64,000 nucleotides of DNA from Saccharicrinis sp963677245. Lineage in GTDB: Bacteria > Bacteroidota > Bacteroidia > Bacteroidales > Marinilabiliaceae. Each line of letters starts with the position of its first letter. Within the stretch, counting starts at the first letter, position 1. This document shows positions 54,913 to 64,000 of the stretch, one piece after another. The notes under the pieces are model-generated. The model did no database searches, was not told where the DNA came from, and was given only the letters and a program-made list of their open reading frames with translations. The stretch is from contig OY781921.1 of NCBI GenBank assembly GCA_963677245.1, positions 62,001 to 126,000 of the forward strand, given 5' to 3'. A program made the position numbers and the translations under genes.

Positions 54913-57900
54913 ATGAAAAAGGAGGCCTTGAAAATCACTCTTATATTTGCTGTTATTGGTACACTATGGATACTCTTTTCTGACAAAGTGGCTTTAATCT
55001 ACTTTAATAATATAGAAGACTATGAACGTATCCAAACATATAAAGGTTGGTTTTTCATAATTGCATGTTCTATTGTTATTTATATAATAACATCTAAACA
55101 TATATCAAAAATCCAACGTCAAAATAAAGAAATATCTAATAGTATGAACTTGTATAAGTTTACTATGGATAAAATGATAGAAGGTATTCAAATAATAGAT
55201 TTTGAATGGAAATATATATATGTAAATGATACGGCAGCTCTTCATGGTAGAAAAAGTAAATTCCAACTACTTAACAAATCTGTCTTTGAAGTATACCCAA
55301 ACTTTAAAGCAACAAATATTTACAGTATTCTTGATTTGTGTATGAAAGAACGTCGGTCTCATTTATTGGAGAATGAATTTGAGTATGAAGATGGTTCTTC
55401 ATCCTGGTTTACCTTAAGTGTCCAACCAATTAAAAGTGGAATACTTGTTTTATCGCATGATATAACTAAAAGAAAAAAGTACGAAAACGATTTGAAAAGA
55501 GAGGCGGATCAATTGCTTCAGGCTCAACGAATAGCTAAGCTTGGCAGTTTTAGCTGGGATATAAACAGTGGTAAAATAATTTGGTCTGATGCTCTTTACG
55601 AATTAGTAGGATTTACCCAAAGTGATTTAGTAAATTTTGATACAATTAATCAACATATACATCATCCGGATGACAGAACTATTATTAATAATTGGCTTAA
55701 TGAATCTATTAAAAATAAAAGCTCAAGTTTGACTAGCTTGGAATATAGAATTATTAACAAAAACAAACAAGTATTGCATGTTCGGACTCAAGGTTATATT
55801 TGTTATAAATCAGGTTTTCCAGTTGTGCATGCAACAGTACAGGATATTACTAAAGAAAGGATTGCCAAACTTGCTTTAAAAAAAAGTGAGATAATGTATA
55901 GGTCATTATTTGAGAATTCAAATGATGGTATATTTATTTTTTATAATAACAGATTTGAATTAGTAAATCCAAAACTTGAGCAAATATTCGGTTATAGTAA
56001 GGAAGAAATTAGTGTCCCTGAGTTTGATTATTTAAAACTTATATCTCCTTTAAGTAAAGAATTTATTCAGAATAAAATTGTTCGTCAAGGAAAATTAAGG
56101 GAAACAGCAAATAATATTAGGTATAGCTTCAAAGGAGTAACAAGATCCGGACGTGAAATTGATTTGGAGGCTTCTGTTAATTATTTCAAATATAAAGATG
56201 GAATTGCAAGCCAAGCAATATTGCGTGATGTAACAGTGCGTAATAAACATGAGGAAATCATCAAAGAAAGTAGAAGGAGGCTTGAAACCCTAATGAATAA
56301 TCTACCAGGGATCGCCTATAGTTGTTTAAATAAAGCAGATTGGCCAATGCTTTTTGTTAGTAAAGGGTGTAAGGCTTTAACAGGTTATAGAAGTAAAGAA
56401 TTAACAAAAAATGACACATTTTCATATGGAGAGATAATACACTCTGATGATAAAAAGAATGTCTTGAAGAAGGTTAGAGAGGCCTCGGTCTCAAATCAAC
56501 CGTTTATTCTAGAATATCGGATAATTACAAAGAAGGGGAAAACTAAATGGGTTTGGGAACAAGGTCGAATAATTGGACAAAATGAAAATGGGGATGAAAT
56601 AATTGAAGGATTTATTACAGATATAACTAAAAGAAAGAATGCAGAAAAAGACTTAGTAGAACATAAAAATCATTTAGAGGAGACCGTAAGTGAGAGAACT
56701 AAACAATTAGAAGAGGCAAATAAAGCTAAAAGTACCTTCTTAGCAAATATGAGTCACGAAATTAGAACTCCTTTAAATTCTATATTAGGTTATGCTGAGT
56801 TATTAGAAAATATAATTGATATTAATCCTCAAAAAGAATATTTAAAATTAATTATATCCAGTGGTAAAGGTTTACTGAATCTAATTAATGACATTCTTGA
56901 TCTTTCAAAGATTGAAGCTGGTAAAATGGATTTAAAGTTAAGGCCGATAAATACCCAATTGTTCTTCGAAGAGTTTGAAGATATTTTTGCCTTAAAATTA
57001 AATCAAAAAGGACTACAGTTTGATCTAAACATAGCACCAGATGTTCCATTTGAAATTATAATTGATAGTTCAAAACTACGTCAAATAATATTTAACCTTA
57101 TAGGAAATGCTATAAAATTTACCGATGAAGGTAATATTGCAATGCGTATACAATCATTAAATAGAAATGATGATTTACGATGTTTTGATTTGAAAATTAA
57201 AATTGTTGATACCGGATCAGGGATTTCACCAAATATTCAATCTAAAATATTTAGCCCTTTTGTGCAGGATGAAACAGAAAAAAAACAAATGGGTACAGGT
57301 TTAGGTTTAACTATAACAAATAGGATAATTCAATTAATGAAAGGACGAATAACCCTAAATTCAGAGTTAAATAAAGGTAGTTCTTTTTCTTTTATTATAC
57401 CAAATATTAGCTATTCTTCAACAATTAATGAAAAAAGAAAAGAAAAATCTTTTGATCCTTCAACCATAATCTTTAATAAAGCAAGAATATTAATTGTTGA
57501 TGATATAAAGCTAAATAGAAAATTTATAAAGGATGTGTTGCTAAATTCAGCTATTTCCTTTTTAGAAGCAGAGAATGGTAAAGAAGCTATTTCTATTTTG
57601 AAAAAATCAATTCCAGATGTTATAATTACCGACATAAAAATGCCAATTATGGATGGTTATCAATTTCTTGAAAAAATAAGGGCCGACCATATTCTAAAAT
57701 CAATTCCTGTTATTGCATATACCGCTTTTGCCATGAAGGATCAACAATCGAATATAAAAAAAAGGGATTTTCAAGATATACTAGTTAAACCAATGCAAAT
57801 CCAATCGTTATATAATATATTGATGAAATATATTAACTATAGCATAGTGAAAGATAATATAACAAATGAAAAATTTGTTCAAAACTCTATTAAAATAAGT

Positions 57901-58167
57901 AATGAAAATCTTCATGGTTTAATTATGAAACTTGAAGAAATGAAAAATATTAGTTGGCAATTCTTTAAAACTGTAAAACCTAGACATAAGGTTATTTCTT
58001 TTGCTATCGAATTAATCCAATTGGGAGAGGAATATAATTCGCACTTAATATTAAACTATGGTCAGGATTTACTTACAGCAGTAAATAAGTTTAATATTGA
58101 AAAAATGATTGATTTAATAAATAAATACCCAACTATAGTTCATCGTGTAAAGATACATAAGGAGTAA
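54913..58167 (+). CDS. Membrane-bound hybrid sensor histidine kinase with multiple PAS domains
   Basis: 1084 residues. Two membrane segments (about 7-27 and 45-65) with a short periplasmic loop. Four PAS/PAC modules follow (about 75-195, 205-325, 330-450, 455-585), then coiled coil, HisKA with H615 (MSHEIRTPLN), HATPase (GTGLGLTI) and receiver with D907. The C-terminal about 100 residues are helical without an obvious HPt motif. A 224-base gap separates it from the preceding kinase, so it may have its own promoter. Confidence 0.85.
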   Translation: MKKEALKITLIFAVIGTLWILFSDKVALIYFNNIEDYERIQTYKGWFFIIACSIVIYIITSKHISKIQRQNKEISNSMNLYKFTMDKMIEGIQIIDFEWKYIYVNDTAALHGRKSKFQLLNKSVFEVYPNFKATNIYSILDLCMKERRSHLLENEFEYEDGSSSWFTLSVQPIKSGILVLSHDITKRKKYENDLKREADQLLQAQRIAKLGSFSWDINSGKIIWSDALYELVGFTQSDLVNFDTINQHIHHPDDRTIINNWLNESIKNKSSSLTSLEYRIINKNKQVLHVRTQGYICYKSGFPVVHATVQDITKERIAKLALKKSEIMYRSLFENSNDGIFIFYNNRFELVNPKLEQIFGYSKEEISVPEFDYLKLISPLSKEFIQNKIVRQGKLRETANNIRYSFKGVTRSGREIDLEASVNYFKYKDGIASQAILRDVTVRNKHEEIIKESRRRLETLMNNLPGIAYSCLNKADWPMLFVSKGCKALTGYRSKELTKNDTFSYGEIIHSDDKKNVLKKVREASVSNQPFILEYRIITKKGKTKWVWEQGRIIGQNENGDEIIEGFITDITKRKNAEKDLVEHKNHLEETVSERTKQLEEANKAKSTFLANMSHEIRTPLNSILGYAELLENIIDINPQKEYLKLIISSGKGLLNLINDILDLSKIEAGKMDLKLRPINTQLFFEEFEDIFALKLNQKGLQFDLNIAPDVPFEIIIDSSKLRQIIFNLIGNAIKFTDEGNIAMRIQSLNRNDDLRCFDLKIKIVDTGSGISPNIQSKIFSPFVQDETEKKQMGTGLGLTITNRIIQLMKGRITLNSELNKGSSFSFIIPNISYSSTINEKRKEKSFDPSTIIFNKARILIVDDIKLNRKFIKDVLLNSAISFLEAENGKEAISILKKSIPDVIITDIKMPIMDGYQFLEKIRADHILKSIPVIAYTAFAMKDQQSNIKKRDFQDILVKPMQIQSLYNILMKYINYSIVKDNITNEKFVQNSIKISNENLHGLIMKLEEMKNISWQFFKTVKPRHKVISFAIELIQLGEEYNSHLILNYGQDLLTAVNKFNIEKMIDLINKYPTIVHRVKIHKE

Positions 58168-59269
58168 ATAAGCAGAATTGATTCTTTATGGATTGGTTGG
58201 TTTATTGTATTATAGTTCCATAAAACAAATGGAGAGTATATTATCTAATTGTGAGAATAAAATTAGTTTAAAAACAATTGAATGATTTAGTTTGTTGCCA
58301 TCTATTGTTCTTTATTTACTTCATACTATCTATCTAAAGTGTTTCAATAAACAATTTACTATGTTAGAACTCGTTGTGTGAATTAAATTATAGCATAAAA
58401 AAAGTGCATGATTTTGGATTTTAGTATTTTAAGGTTGCGAAACAAAAAAATAAAATCCTCACATGCACGATATAAAGACGAATTTCGATAAAATTTTGGA
58501 AGTATTAAAATCTGTATTACAAGATCAGATTGATTTAAACGGTAATTTTCACAAGGTGGGAGCAAAACCTAAATTTTCAGATATTGAATTAATTAGCTTT
58601 AATCTGACTATTGAATATTTATCCATTGATAATGAAAGTTTACTTTTCAAAAAGCTTAGAAGTCAATACAAAGAACAGTTTCCTAATATGATTGACCGGA
58701 CACAATATAACAGAAGAAAGAAAAGTTTATTTGTTTATATCGAATGGGTTCGGAATCAACTAAGCACCGCTTTCTCAAATCATGAAGATGTGTTCGTTAT
58801 TGATTCAATGCCTTTAGAGATATGCAGAAACGCTAGAGTTTCGAGGTTAAAGATTTGTAAAGAAAAATTTGAGACTGCTCCTGAAAAAGGTTTCTGTGCT
58901 TCTCAAAACCAATACTATTTTGGATATAAGCTTCATGGAGTATGTACTTTTGACGGTGTTTTTACATCTGTTGATCTGACAAAAGCCAATGTTCATGATA
59001 TTCACTATTTGCAAGATATTAAAGTTCAGCTATCTGATTGTACACTACTGGGTGACAAAGGCTATTTGTCAGCAGAACAACAATTGGACTTGTTTACTTC
59101 TGCAGGAATAAAACTTGAAACACCAATGAGATTAAATCAACAAGGCTATAAGAAACAACACTATATTTTTAGAAAATCTCGCAAAAGAATAGAAACTCTT
59201 TATAGTCAACTATGCGATCAGTTCTTGATCAGGAGAAACTATGCAAAAACATTTATTGGTTTCAAAACC

Positions 59270-60696
59270 GACACTAAGCTAGAAAGTGTGTAAGTTTAAA
59301 ATATCAGGGTTCAGTATATTTACTGGATCCTATTTTCAAATATAGCCAAAAACTGATTGTGGATAATACCCCAATTTCGGATTGGCATCGACCACTTTTT
59401 AGTTGCTTCTCTCACCGCCAGAAAAACAGACTTCATTACAGCTTCATCTGTAGGAAATGAGAGCTTGTTTTTGGTGTATTTCCTAATTTTCCCATTTAAA
59501 TTTTCAATTAAATTGGTTGTGTATATGATTTTTCTAATCTCAATTGGGAAGTCAAAAAACACAGTTAATTCGTCCCAGTTATTGCGCCAGCTTTTGATGG
59601 CATAAGAATATTTGCTTTCCCATTTTTGAGCAAAATCCTCAAGCGCTGCTTCAGCTGCTTGTTTAGTAGGAGCTTCATAAATCGATTTCATATCACGAGT
59701 AAACTCCTTTTTATCTTTCCATACTACATATTTACAAGCATTTCGTATTTGGTGAACAACACATATCTGTGTGCTTGATTCAGGGAATACATTCTTTATC
59801 GTATCGGTAAAGCCATTCAAATTATCAGTTGCGGTAATCAATATATCATTGACTCCACGTGCTTTTATATCGGTTAATACGCTCATCCAAAAGGCTGATG
59901 ATTCGTTCTTTCCCAGCCATAAGCCAAGAACTTCTTTCTTGCCGTCAACTTTCAGACCAACCGCAATATAAATGGTCTTATTGATGACTTTTGAGTTGTC
60001 TCTAACTTTAAAAACAATACCGTCCATCCATACAATCAGATACACAGGCTCAAGAGGTCTATTTTGCCATGCAATAATGTCTTCGGTGACTTTAGATGTG
60101 ATCCTGGAGATAGTTGACGGTGAGATATCAAAATCATACACTTCACTAATCTGTTGTTCAATGTCACTATTGGACATGCCTTTAGCATAAAGAGATATGA
60201 TTACATTTTCTATTCCGTCAATAATGTTCTTGCGTTTAGGAACGATCATTGGGTTATAAGTACCTTGACGATCGCGAGGAACCTTGATCTGTGACTCTCC
60301 ATACATCGTTCTGATCTTCTTCGAAGTATGACCATTTCTTGCATTTTCAGAGTCTGAGGTAGCATGTTTTTCGTAGCCGACATGAGCATCTAATTCGCCT
60401 TCAAAAATCTGCTCAACGCCGCGTTTTTGAAGTTGGTGAAGAAAATCATTGAGTTCTTCTCCATTCTTAAATTGCTTAAGAAAGTCGCTGTTTAATAGAT
60501 CTTCTTTTTTCATAAGTATACTATCTGTTTAAAAATAAATAAAATAACTCAAGATTGTATCCTGATATTTTAAACAAATAGTATATCGTCCGCTGTCGCG
60601 GGGACTCCTCAAAATCAATTACTAAATAGTGAAAACTATTCAGTAATTAATTTTCGAGGTATAATTTTACTATTTACACACTTTATGTGATAGTAC
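59270..60696 (-). mobile_element. IS256-family insertion with 9-base target duplication
   Basis: TTCAAAACC flanks the insert on both sides (59261-59269 and 60697-60705). The outer ends share AAAGTGTGTAA in inverted orientation; inner inverted repeats GTTTAAAATATCAGG (59294) and CCTGATATTTTAAAC (60561-60575) also exist. The 121 bases right of the inner repeat hold a long hairpin (60607-60659). Confidence 0.8.
59320..60513 (-). CDS. IS256-family (mutator-type) transposase
   Basis: 397 residues, full length for the family. The DDE residues appear as WMDGIVFKV (first D), ATDNLNGF (second D) and TTNLIENLNGKIRK (E). VCVVHQIRN-type block present as ICVVHQIRNACKY. No disabling change seen, so the element may still be active, in contrast to the other IS copies in this window. 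Confidence 0.9.
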   Translation of the reverse strand: MKKEDLLNSDFLKQFKNGEELNDFLHQLQKRGVEQIFEGELDAHVGYEKHATSDSENARNGHTSKKIRTMYGESQIKVPRDRQGTYNPMIVPKRKNIIDGIENVIISLYAKGMSNSDIEQQISEVYDFDISPSTISRITSKVTEDIIAWQNRPLEPVYLIVWMDGIVFKVRDNSKVINKTIYIAVGLKVDGKKEVLGLWLGKNESSAFWMSVLTDIKARGVNDILITATDNLNGFTDTIKNVFPESSTQICVVHQIRNACKYVVWKDKKEFTRDMKSIYEAPTKQAAEAALEDFAQKWESKYSYAIKSWRNNWDELTVFFDFPIEIRKIIYTTNLIENLNGKIRKYTKNKLSFPTDEAVMKSVFLAVREATKKWSMPIRNWGIIHNQFLAIFENRIQ

Positions 60697-60820
60697 TTCA
60701 AAACCAGAATAATTTCAAAGATCACTTCTTTGACTATTATACAATATATAAATAGGTTCATATACAATAGACCTATTAATTTTATTAAGCATGCAATATA
60801 ATTCACACAACAGGTAAGTA

Positions 60821-61810
60821 CTAATCTAAATTTAGGAATTCTAGTAATCTGGCTTTATCAATCTTTATCTCTTTATCATTAACTCCCCGAATTGAGTACC
60901 ACTCAGGATTCTTAAATTCATTATCTGAATTAAATTTTACCAAGGCAACATTAATTACATCTTTAGTGAAATAGGAAACCTCTATCCAAATAATATCATT
61001 AACGCACATTGTGTTTTTATGAAAAAACTTGCCAAATATATTTTGCGTTAGTTCCTCTATGACATGCTGAGTAGGGGTATTGTAATTTGGATGATTGGAA
61101 ATAAATACCAACGGAATATCAGTTTCTTCAGAGATAATAGTAACAGGAAAATATGCAGGTTCATTACCTTTTATAGAATATTCAAAGTAATCAATATTGT
61201 TAATATTAACTTTAGTCTTAGCGTCACATACCGAAATATGAGTGTTGAAATAATCTACTAGGATTAGTTTTATGGATGATAATACATTTTGATAGATTTC
61301 TAAATTATTACCCTTTTCAACTATAGATCTATATTTAATGAAATCTAGAGGTTTAATATTCTTATATGAGCTCTTATATTTCTCTTTAAAGAAAAGCTCA
61401 AATGGAATTTGGTAAAAAGAACATAAACTAATTAATTCTTTATGATTAATCTTTTTGTTAGCCACTTTCTCTTCAAGCTCCGAATTCGTAATGCTTAAAA
61501 AATTACATATATCTTCAATAGAGATATTATTTTTTGTAAACACTTCAATTAGGTAAACCAGCTGATTTGATTCAATAAGGTCATAACTACTCGCTGTAGG
61601 AAAATTATTGTTACTGATATAGTCTTCTGCGTTTATCTTTAGTTGATTGCAGATGTTTAAAAAGGTGATCAGTTTAATACTTTCAATATTATTAAGCAAT
61701 TTTTGAATGCCTGGTCTCGTCATTCCTACAATAGATGCCAGTTCGTTTAAAGAAATATTTTGATCCTTTATTTTTTTACGGACTATTTCGGAAAAAGCAA
61801 TTAGTTCCAA
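60821..61810 (-). CDS. XRE-type transcriptional regulator
   Basis: 329 residues. The N-terminal HTH (about 10-65; NISLNELASIVGMTRPGIQK) is of Cro/C1 type; a second HTH-like unit lies at about 85-135 (SIEDICNFLSITNSELEEK). The C-terminal 190 residues are an unknown domain, possibly a sensor. Divergent from the excisionase-like gene, 133 bases apart. Probably the repressor of the mobile element that starts here. Confidence 0.65.
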   Translation of the reverse strand: MELIAFSEIVRKKIKDQNISLNELASIVGMTRPGIQKLLNNIESIKLITFLNICNQLKINAEDYISNNNFPTASSYDLIESNQLVYLIEVFTKNNISIEDICNFLSITNSELEEKVANKKINHKELISLCSFYQIPFELFFKEKYKSSYKNIKPLDFIKYRSIVEKGNNLEIYQNVLSSIKLILVDYFNTHISVCDAKTKVNINNIDYFEYSIKGNEPAYFPVTIISEETDIPLVFISNHPNYNTPTQHVIEELTQNIFGKFFHKNTMCVNDIIWIEVSYFTKDVINVALVKFNSDNEFKNPEWYSIRGVNDKEIKIDKARLLEFLNLD

Positions 61811-61943
61811 ATCAAGAAATTTAAATTAATTCAAAGATATATTTGTTATGTATTTGTAAAATGAAAATATGCAACAAAAGTTAATAAATAAACTATAGTT
61901 TCATGTATGTGCATTAAACTATTCAAATATAATTAATATTCAT
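61811..61943. promoter_or_regulatory. Divergent control region of the right-hand mobile element
   Basis: AT-rich. TATATTTG at 61838-61845 on the plus strand and the same box on the minus strand (61931-61924) match the Bacteroidota -7 element, one for each direction. No clear operator repeat was found. Confidence 0.4.
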
Positions 61944-62213
61944 ATGCAAAAGGAAAGGTTAGAGATTGTAAATATCTCTCGGTATCAACTAGAAAGTATA
62001 ATGTTAGATATTTTACGGAAGTACGATCGTATAAAAACAGCGGAATTCAGACCTGAAGACACGCTTTTAAACAAAAAGAATGCATGTAAAAAGCTTAATG
62101 TTTCCTATAACACTCTAATGTCTTTAATTGAAAAAGGTGCCATCAAAACTACATTTGATGGGAAACGGATACCCTTATCCTCAATAGAAGAATATAAATC
62201 AATGGGTAAGTGA
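61944..62213 (+). CDS. Excisionase-family helix-turn-helix protein
   Basis: 89 residues. The C-terminal half (LNKKNACKKLNVSYNTLMSL, then IEKGAIKTTFDGKRIPLSSIEEY) is the small winged HTH of excisionase/MerR type common in Bacteroidota mobile elements. It precedes the helicase gene by one base, so it is probably in one operon with it, as a replication or excision control factor. Confidence 0.75.
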   Translation: MQKERLEIVNISRYQLESIMLDILRKYDRIKTAEFRPEDTLLNKKNACKKLNVSYNTLMSLIEKGAIKTTFDGKRIPLSSIEEYKSMGK

Positions 62214-62214
62214 T

Positions 62215-64000
62215 ATGCTTAATGATTTAGAATTAATTATTGTCAATAGTAGTTCTCCTAATAATTATAGTAACCATTACAATTTTAATACTATAAAAGA
62301 AAATAATCCATCCTCAATAAATCAAAGGATTTATGGCTATGAAAGATTACCGTCTAAATCAGAAGAGATATTTATAGTTATTAATCAAAACCGAGTGGAG
62401 CTACTTGCTTCTATGGGATATAATGCAGTTTGCTTTAATCATAAGCTATCAAGTGTATCTCCTGAACAGGTTAGTAGATTAAAGGTAAGGTGTTCAAATT
62501 TATTATTGACTTATGAAAAGGGAGACTTTGAACCTTTAGAAATTGAATTATTTCTAGGCAAGTATTCGTTTATTAAAGAACTCATTGTTGTAGACGAAGT
62601 TAACGAAAGTATAATTGATGAATTTGATAGTTTTGAGAAATACTCCCATACCCATTTTGAAAACCTGATAGACAAAGCGGTAACTCAAAATAAAATATCT
62701 ATTAAGATAGATAATATAGTTGTAAAGAAGGGTAAAGATAGTACTGTAAATTATACCAATTTATTTAATTCATTGTATAAAGCTGGTATTTACAAGTATA
62801 AAATTGATGGACAAGAAAGGTTCATTAGAATCATAAATGGAACTATATTACAAGAGTTAGAAGCTTTCCAAATTAAAGACATAGTCATAAATGAAATAAA
62901 GAGGCAAGGACAAACCTACGATTTAGAAAAACTATATCAAGGATCAAATTATTACTTCAGTCCATCAAACCTTTCTAACTTACAGTTGAAGCGAAATTTA
63001 CCTGAATATAAAGGAGAATATGGAGTGGAGTATTTCTTCTTCAAAGGGAAGATTTGGAAAATTGAAAAGGATAGTATTTCAGAATTAAAATATAATGAGT
63101 TTAAATCATATTTGTGGGATACAAATATGTTAGATTGGTATCCTGTTTTAGAAGATGATTATTTTAATATTTCAAAAGGAATCTCTAATAGATTATGTTT
63201 TATTCACAAAGAAGGTTATTGTGATTTTTTGGACTTTGTTTTTGCTACATCGAATATTCATTGGAGGCAACCCAGAGAGAGTTTGACCGAAGAGCAGAAA
63301 AGTGAAATAAATCACCATGTTATAAACAAAGTTACTGTAATTGGGTATTTGCTCTACACTTTTCGGGAATATAGTTGTAGTAAAGGTGTTATTGCTACAG
63401 ATTATATAGAAAGAGGTGCTAAAGAAGAATTAGGAGGGACAGGGAAATCTTTATTAGGCAATGCTTTGATGGAATTGTTACCAACGTATTACAGAGGTGC
63501 CAGGCAGAAGGACTTTTTTAAAGATAAGCATGTATTAGGAGGAATCGATAATACAACAAAACTGGTATTTTTTGATGATGCATCAAACAGGTTTGATTAT
63601 GATAAACTTTTTACTTGGATTACTGGAAAAATAGATGTGAATAAAAAGTTCCATGATATTGATGTATTTGATAAGGAGCGAACCGTTAAATTTTTTATCA
63701 CTACTAATTATGCGATGCTAGACCCTTCCTGGTCAAAGGATAGAAGATATATTTATATGTGTTTTTCTGATTATTATGGACCACATAGAACGCCTATTGA
63801 TGATTTCAATCAAGAATTATTATCTAGTAACTGGAGTTGGGAGCAATGGAATAGATTTTACAATTTTATGGCTCAATGTGTAAAAGCTTATCTCAAATAT
63901 GGGGTAATTGAGCCTCCTACGGAGAATATTATAAAGAACCAACTGCGAGCTTCCATTAACGAATCATTCCTAGATTGGGCCGAGGATACTTACTGCGATT
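62215..64000 (+). CDS. SF3 primase-helicase, 3' end outside the window
   Basis: Starts at ATG 62215, one base after the HTH gene, and stays open to base 64000 (595 codons visible). The first about 390 residues may include a primase-like or N-terminal accessory region. The helicase core shows Walker A ELGGTGKS (G407-S412), Walker B LVFFDDAS (from 451) and motif C VKFFITTNY (near 495), the SF3 order. Such proteins replicate phage satellites, plasmids and integrative elements. With the HTH and XRE genes it marks the left part of an element continuing rightwards. Confidence 0.8.
   Translation, partial: MLNDLELIIVNSSSPNNYSNHYNFNTIKENNPSSINQRIYGYERLPSKSEEIFIVINQNRVELLASMGYNAVCFNHKLSSVSPEQVSRLKVRCSNLLLTYEKGDFEPLEIELFLGKYSFIKELIVVDEVNESIIDEFDSFEKYSHTHFENLIDKAVTQNKISIKIDNIVVKKGKDSTVNYTNLFNSLYKAGIYKYKIDGQERFIRIINGTILQELEAFQIKDIVINEIKRQGQTYDLEKLYQGSNYYFSPSNLSNLQLKRNLPEYKGEYGVEYFFFKGKIWKIEKDSISELKYNEFKSYLWDTNMLDWYPVLEDDYFNISKGISNRLCFIHKEGYCDFLDFVFATSNIHWRQPRESLTEEQKSEINHHVINKVTVIGYLLYTFREYSCSKGVIATDYIERGAKEELGGTGKSLLGNALMELLPTYYRGARQKDFFKDKHVLGGIDNTTKLVFFDDASNRFDYDKLFTWITGKIDVNKKFHDIDVFDKERTVKFFITTNYAMLDPSWSKDRRYIYMCFSDYYGPHRTPIDDFNQELLSSNWSWEQWNRFYNFMAQCVKAYLKYGVIEPPTENIIKNQLRASINESFLDWAEDTYCD

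Larger units (their letters stand above)
58463..60801 (+). pseudogene. IS982-family transposase split by an insertion
   Basis: The first part (58463-59269) encodes the IS982 core: VFVIDSMPLEICRNAR (first D), YYFGYKLHGVCTFDG and LLGDKGYLS (second D), RKRIETLYSQL (E). It breaks after GFKT. The missing end, RIISKITSLTIIQYINRFIY and so on, is found in frame at 60706-60801 after the insertion. Read through the inserted DNA, the frame stops at 59293, giving a 276-residue product with a wrong 8-residue tail. Confidence 0.9.
58373..60811. mobile_element. IS982-family element interrupted by an IS256-family element
   Basis: Terminal inverted repeats: GTTGTGTGAATTA (from 58373) and TAATTCACACAAC (ending 60811). 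The transposase is split at 59261-59269 and resumes at 60697. Confidence 0.8.

Overview
The window looks like a Bacteroidota chromosome, probably a gliding or marine-type lineage. Three things point there: a type IX secretion (T9SS) style cluster with a PorP/SprF-like protein, a PorE/OmpA-like protein and a PKD adhesin ending in a gliding-motility-associated (type B) C-terminal domain; Bacteroidota-type tyrosine recombinase and IS families; and A-rich leaders instead of strong Shine-Dalgarno sites. Most of the window is accessory DNA. The central virus-like block is visibly richer in G+C than its flanks (one 60-base sample at 20101 has 31 G+C, one at 54001 has 16).

Region 1 (1-3.0 kb): an AT-rich unit with an unknown gene cut by the window edge, a probable PD-(D/E)XK nuclease-like protein and a RES-domain protein, closed by a terminator.

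Region 2 (about 3.05-27.3 kb): an integrated virus-like element. I see no terminase, portal or tail genes. It has membrane-anchored and glycine-zipper proteins, an arginine-rich candidate capsid or core protein, small beta-rich proteins, a membrane-anchored muramidase-like protein, a spike with nine exact 49-residue repeats, DNA methyltransferases, a strawberry-notch helicase, an LPD1-type metallopeptidase-like polyvalent protein, a histone-like basic protein, a RadA-like ATPase, a lysis cassette (coiled-coil membrane protein, holin, GH108 muramidase) and a tyrosine recombinase. Two short peptide signals run across the element: a KLRAKAIxIKQKQL tag on four enzyme units, and [ILV]-[DEQ]-G-L / GLG sites in virion candidates and enzyme tails. 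I propose these as virion-targeting and maturation-cleavage signals. Taken together, this is the best candidate for an undescribed system here.

Region 3 (27.4-36.0 kb): an integron-like gene-cassette array without an integron integrase. Cassettes begin GTTxxxx and end with the complement of that start, followed by roughly 130-base hairpin sites with a shared internal CGGTTTGATAG motif. Cargo: a membrane-protein pair, TcmP plus a DUF5131 three-Cys protein, a nuclease-DUF2075 helicase, and a beta-propeller lipoprotein. An IS1182-family transposase (with an in-frame stop) and a truncated copy sit exactly at cassette junctions. The array stops at a 30-base fragment of the tmRNA gene 3' end with its terminator, an integration scar.

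Region 4 (36.2-58.2 kb): a decayed IS4-type element, a small DUF6557-like gene, then a divergent surface-secretion and sensing cluster. Leftward: PorP-like, PorE/OmpA-like, an ABC transporter and a small secreted protein. Rightward: the 1462-residue PKD adhesin, a response-regulator protein with a degenerate kinase module, a lipoprotein, a paralogue of the small secreted protein, and two large hybrid histidine kinases.

Region 5 (58.4-64.0 kb): an IS982-family element broken by an IS256-family element with a clear 9-base target duplication, followed by the start of another mobile element (XRE-type regulator, excisionase-like HTH protein and an SF3 primase-helicase running off the window end).
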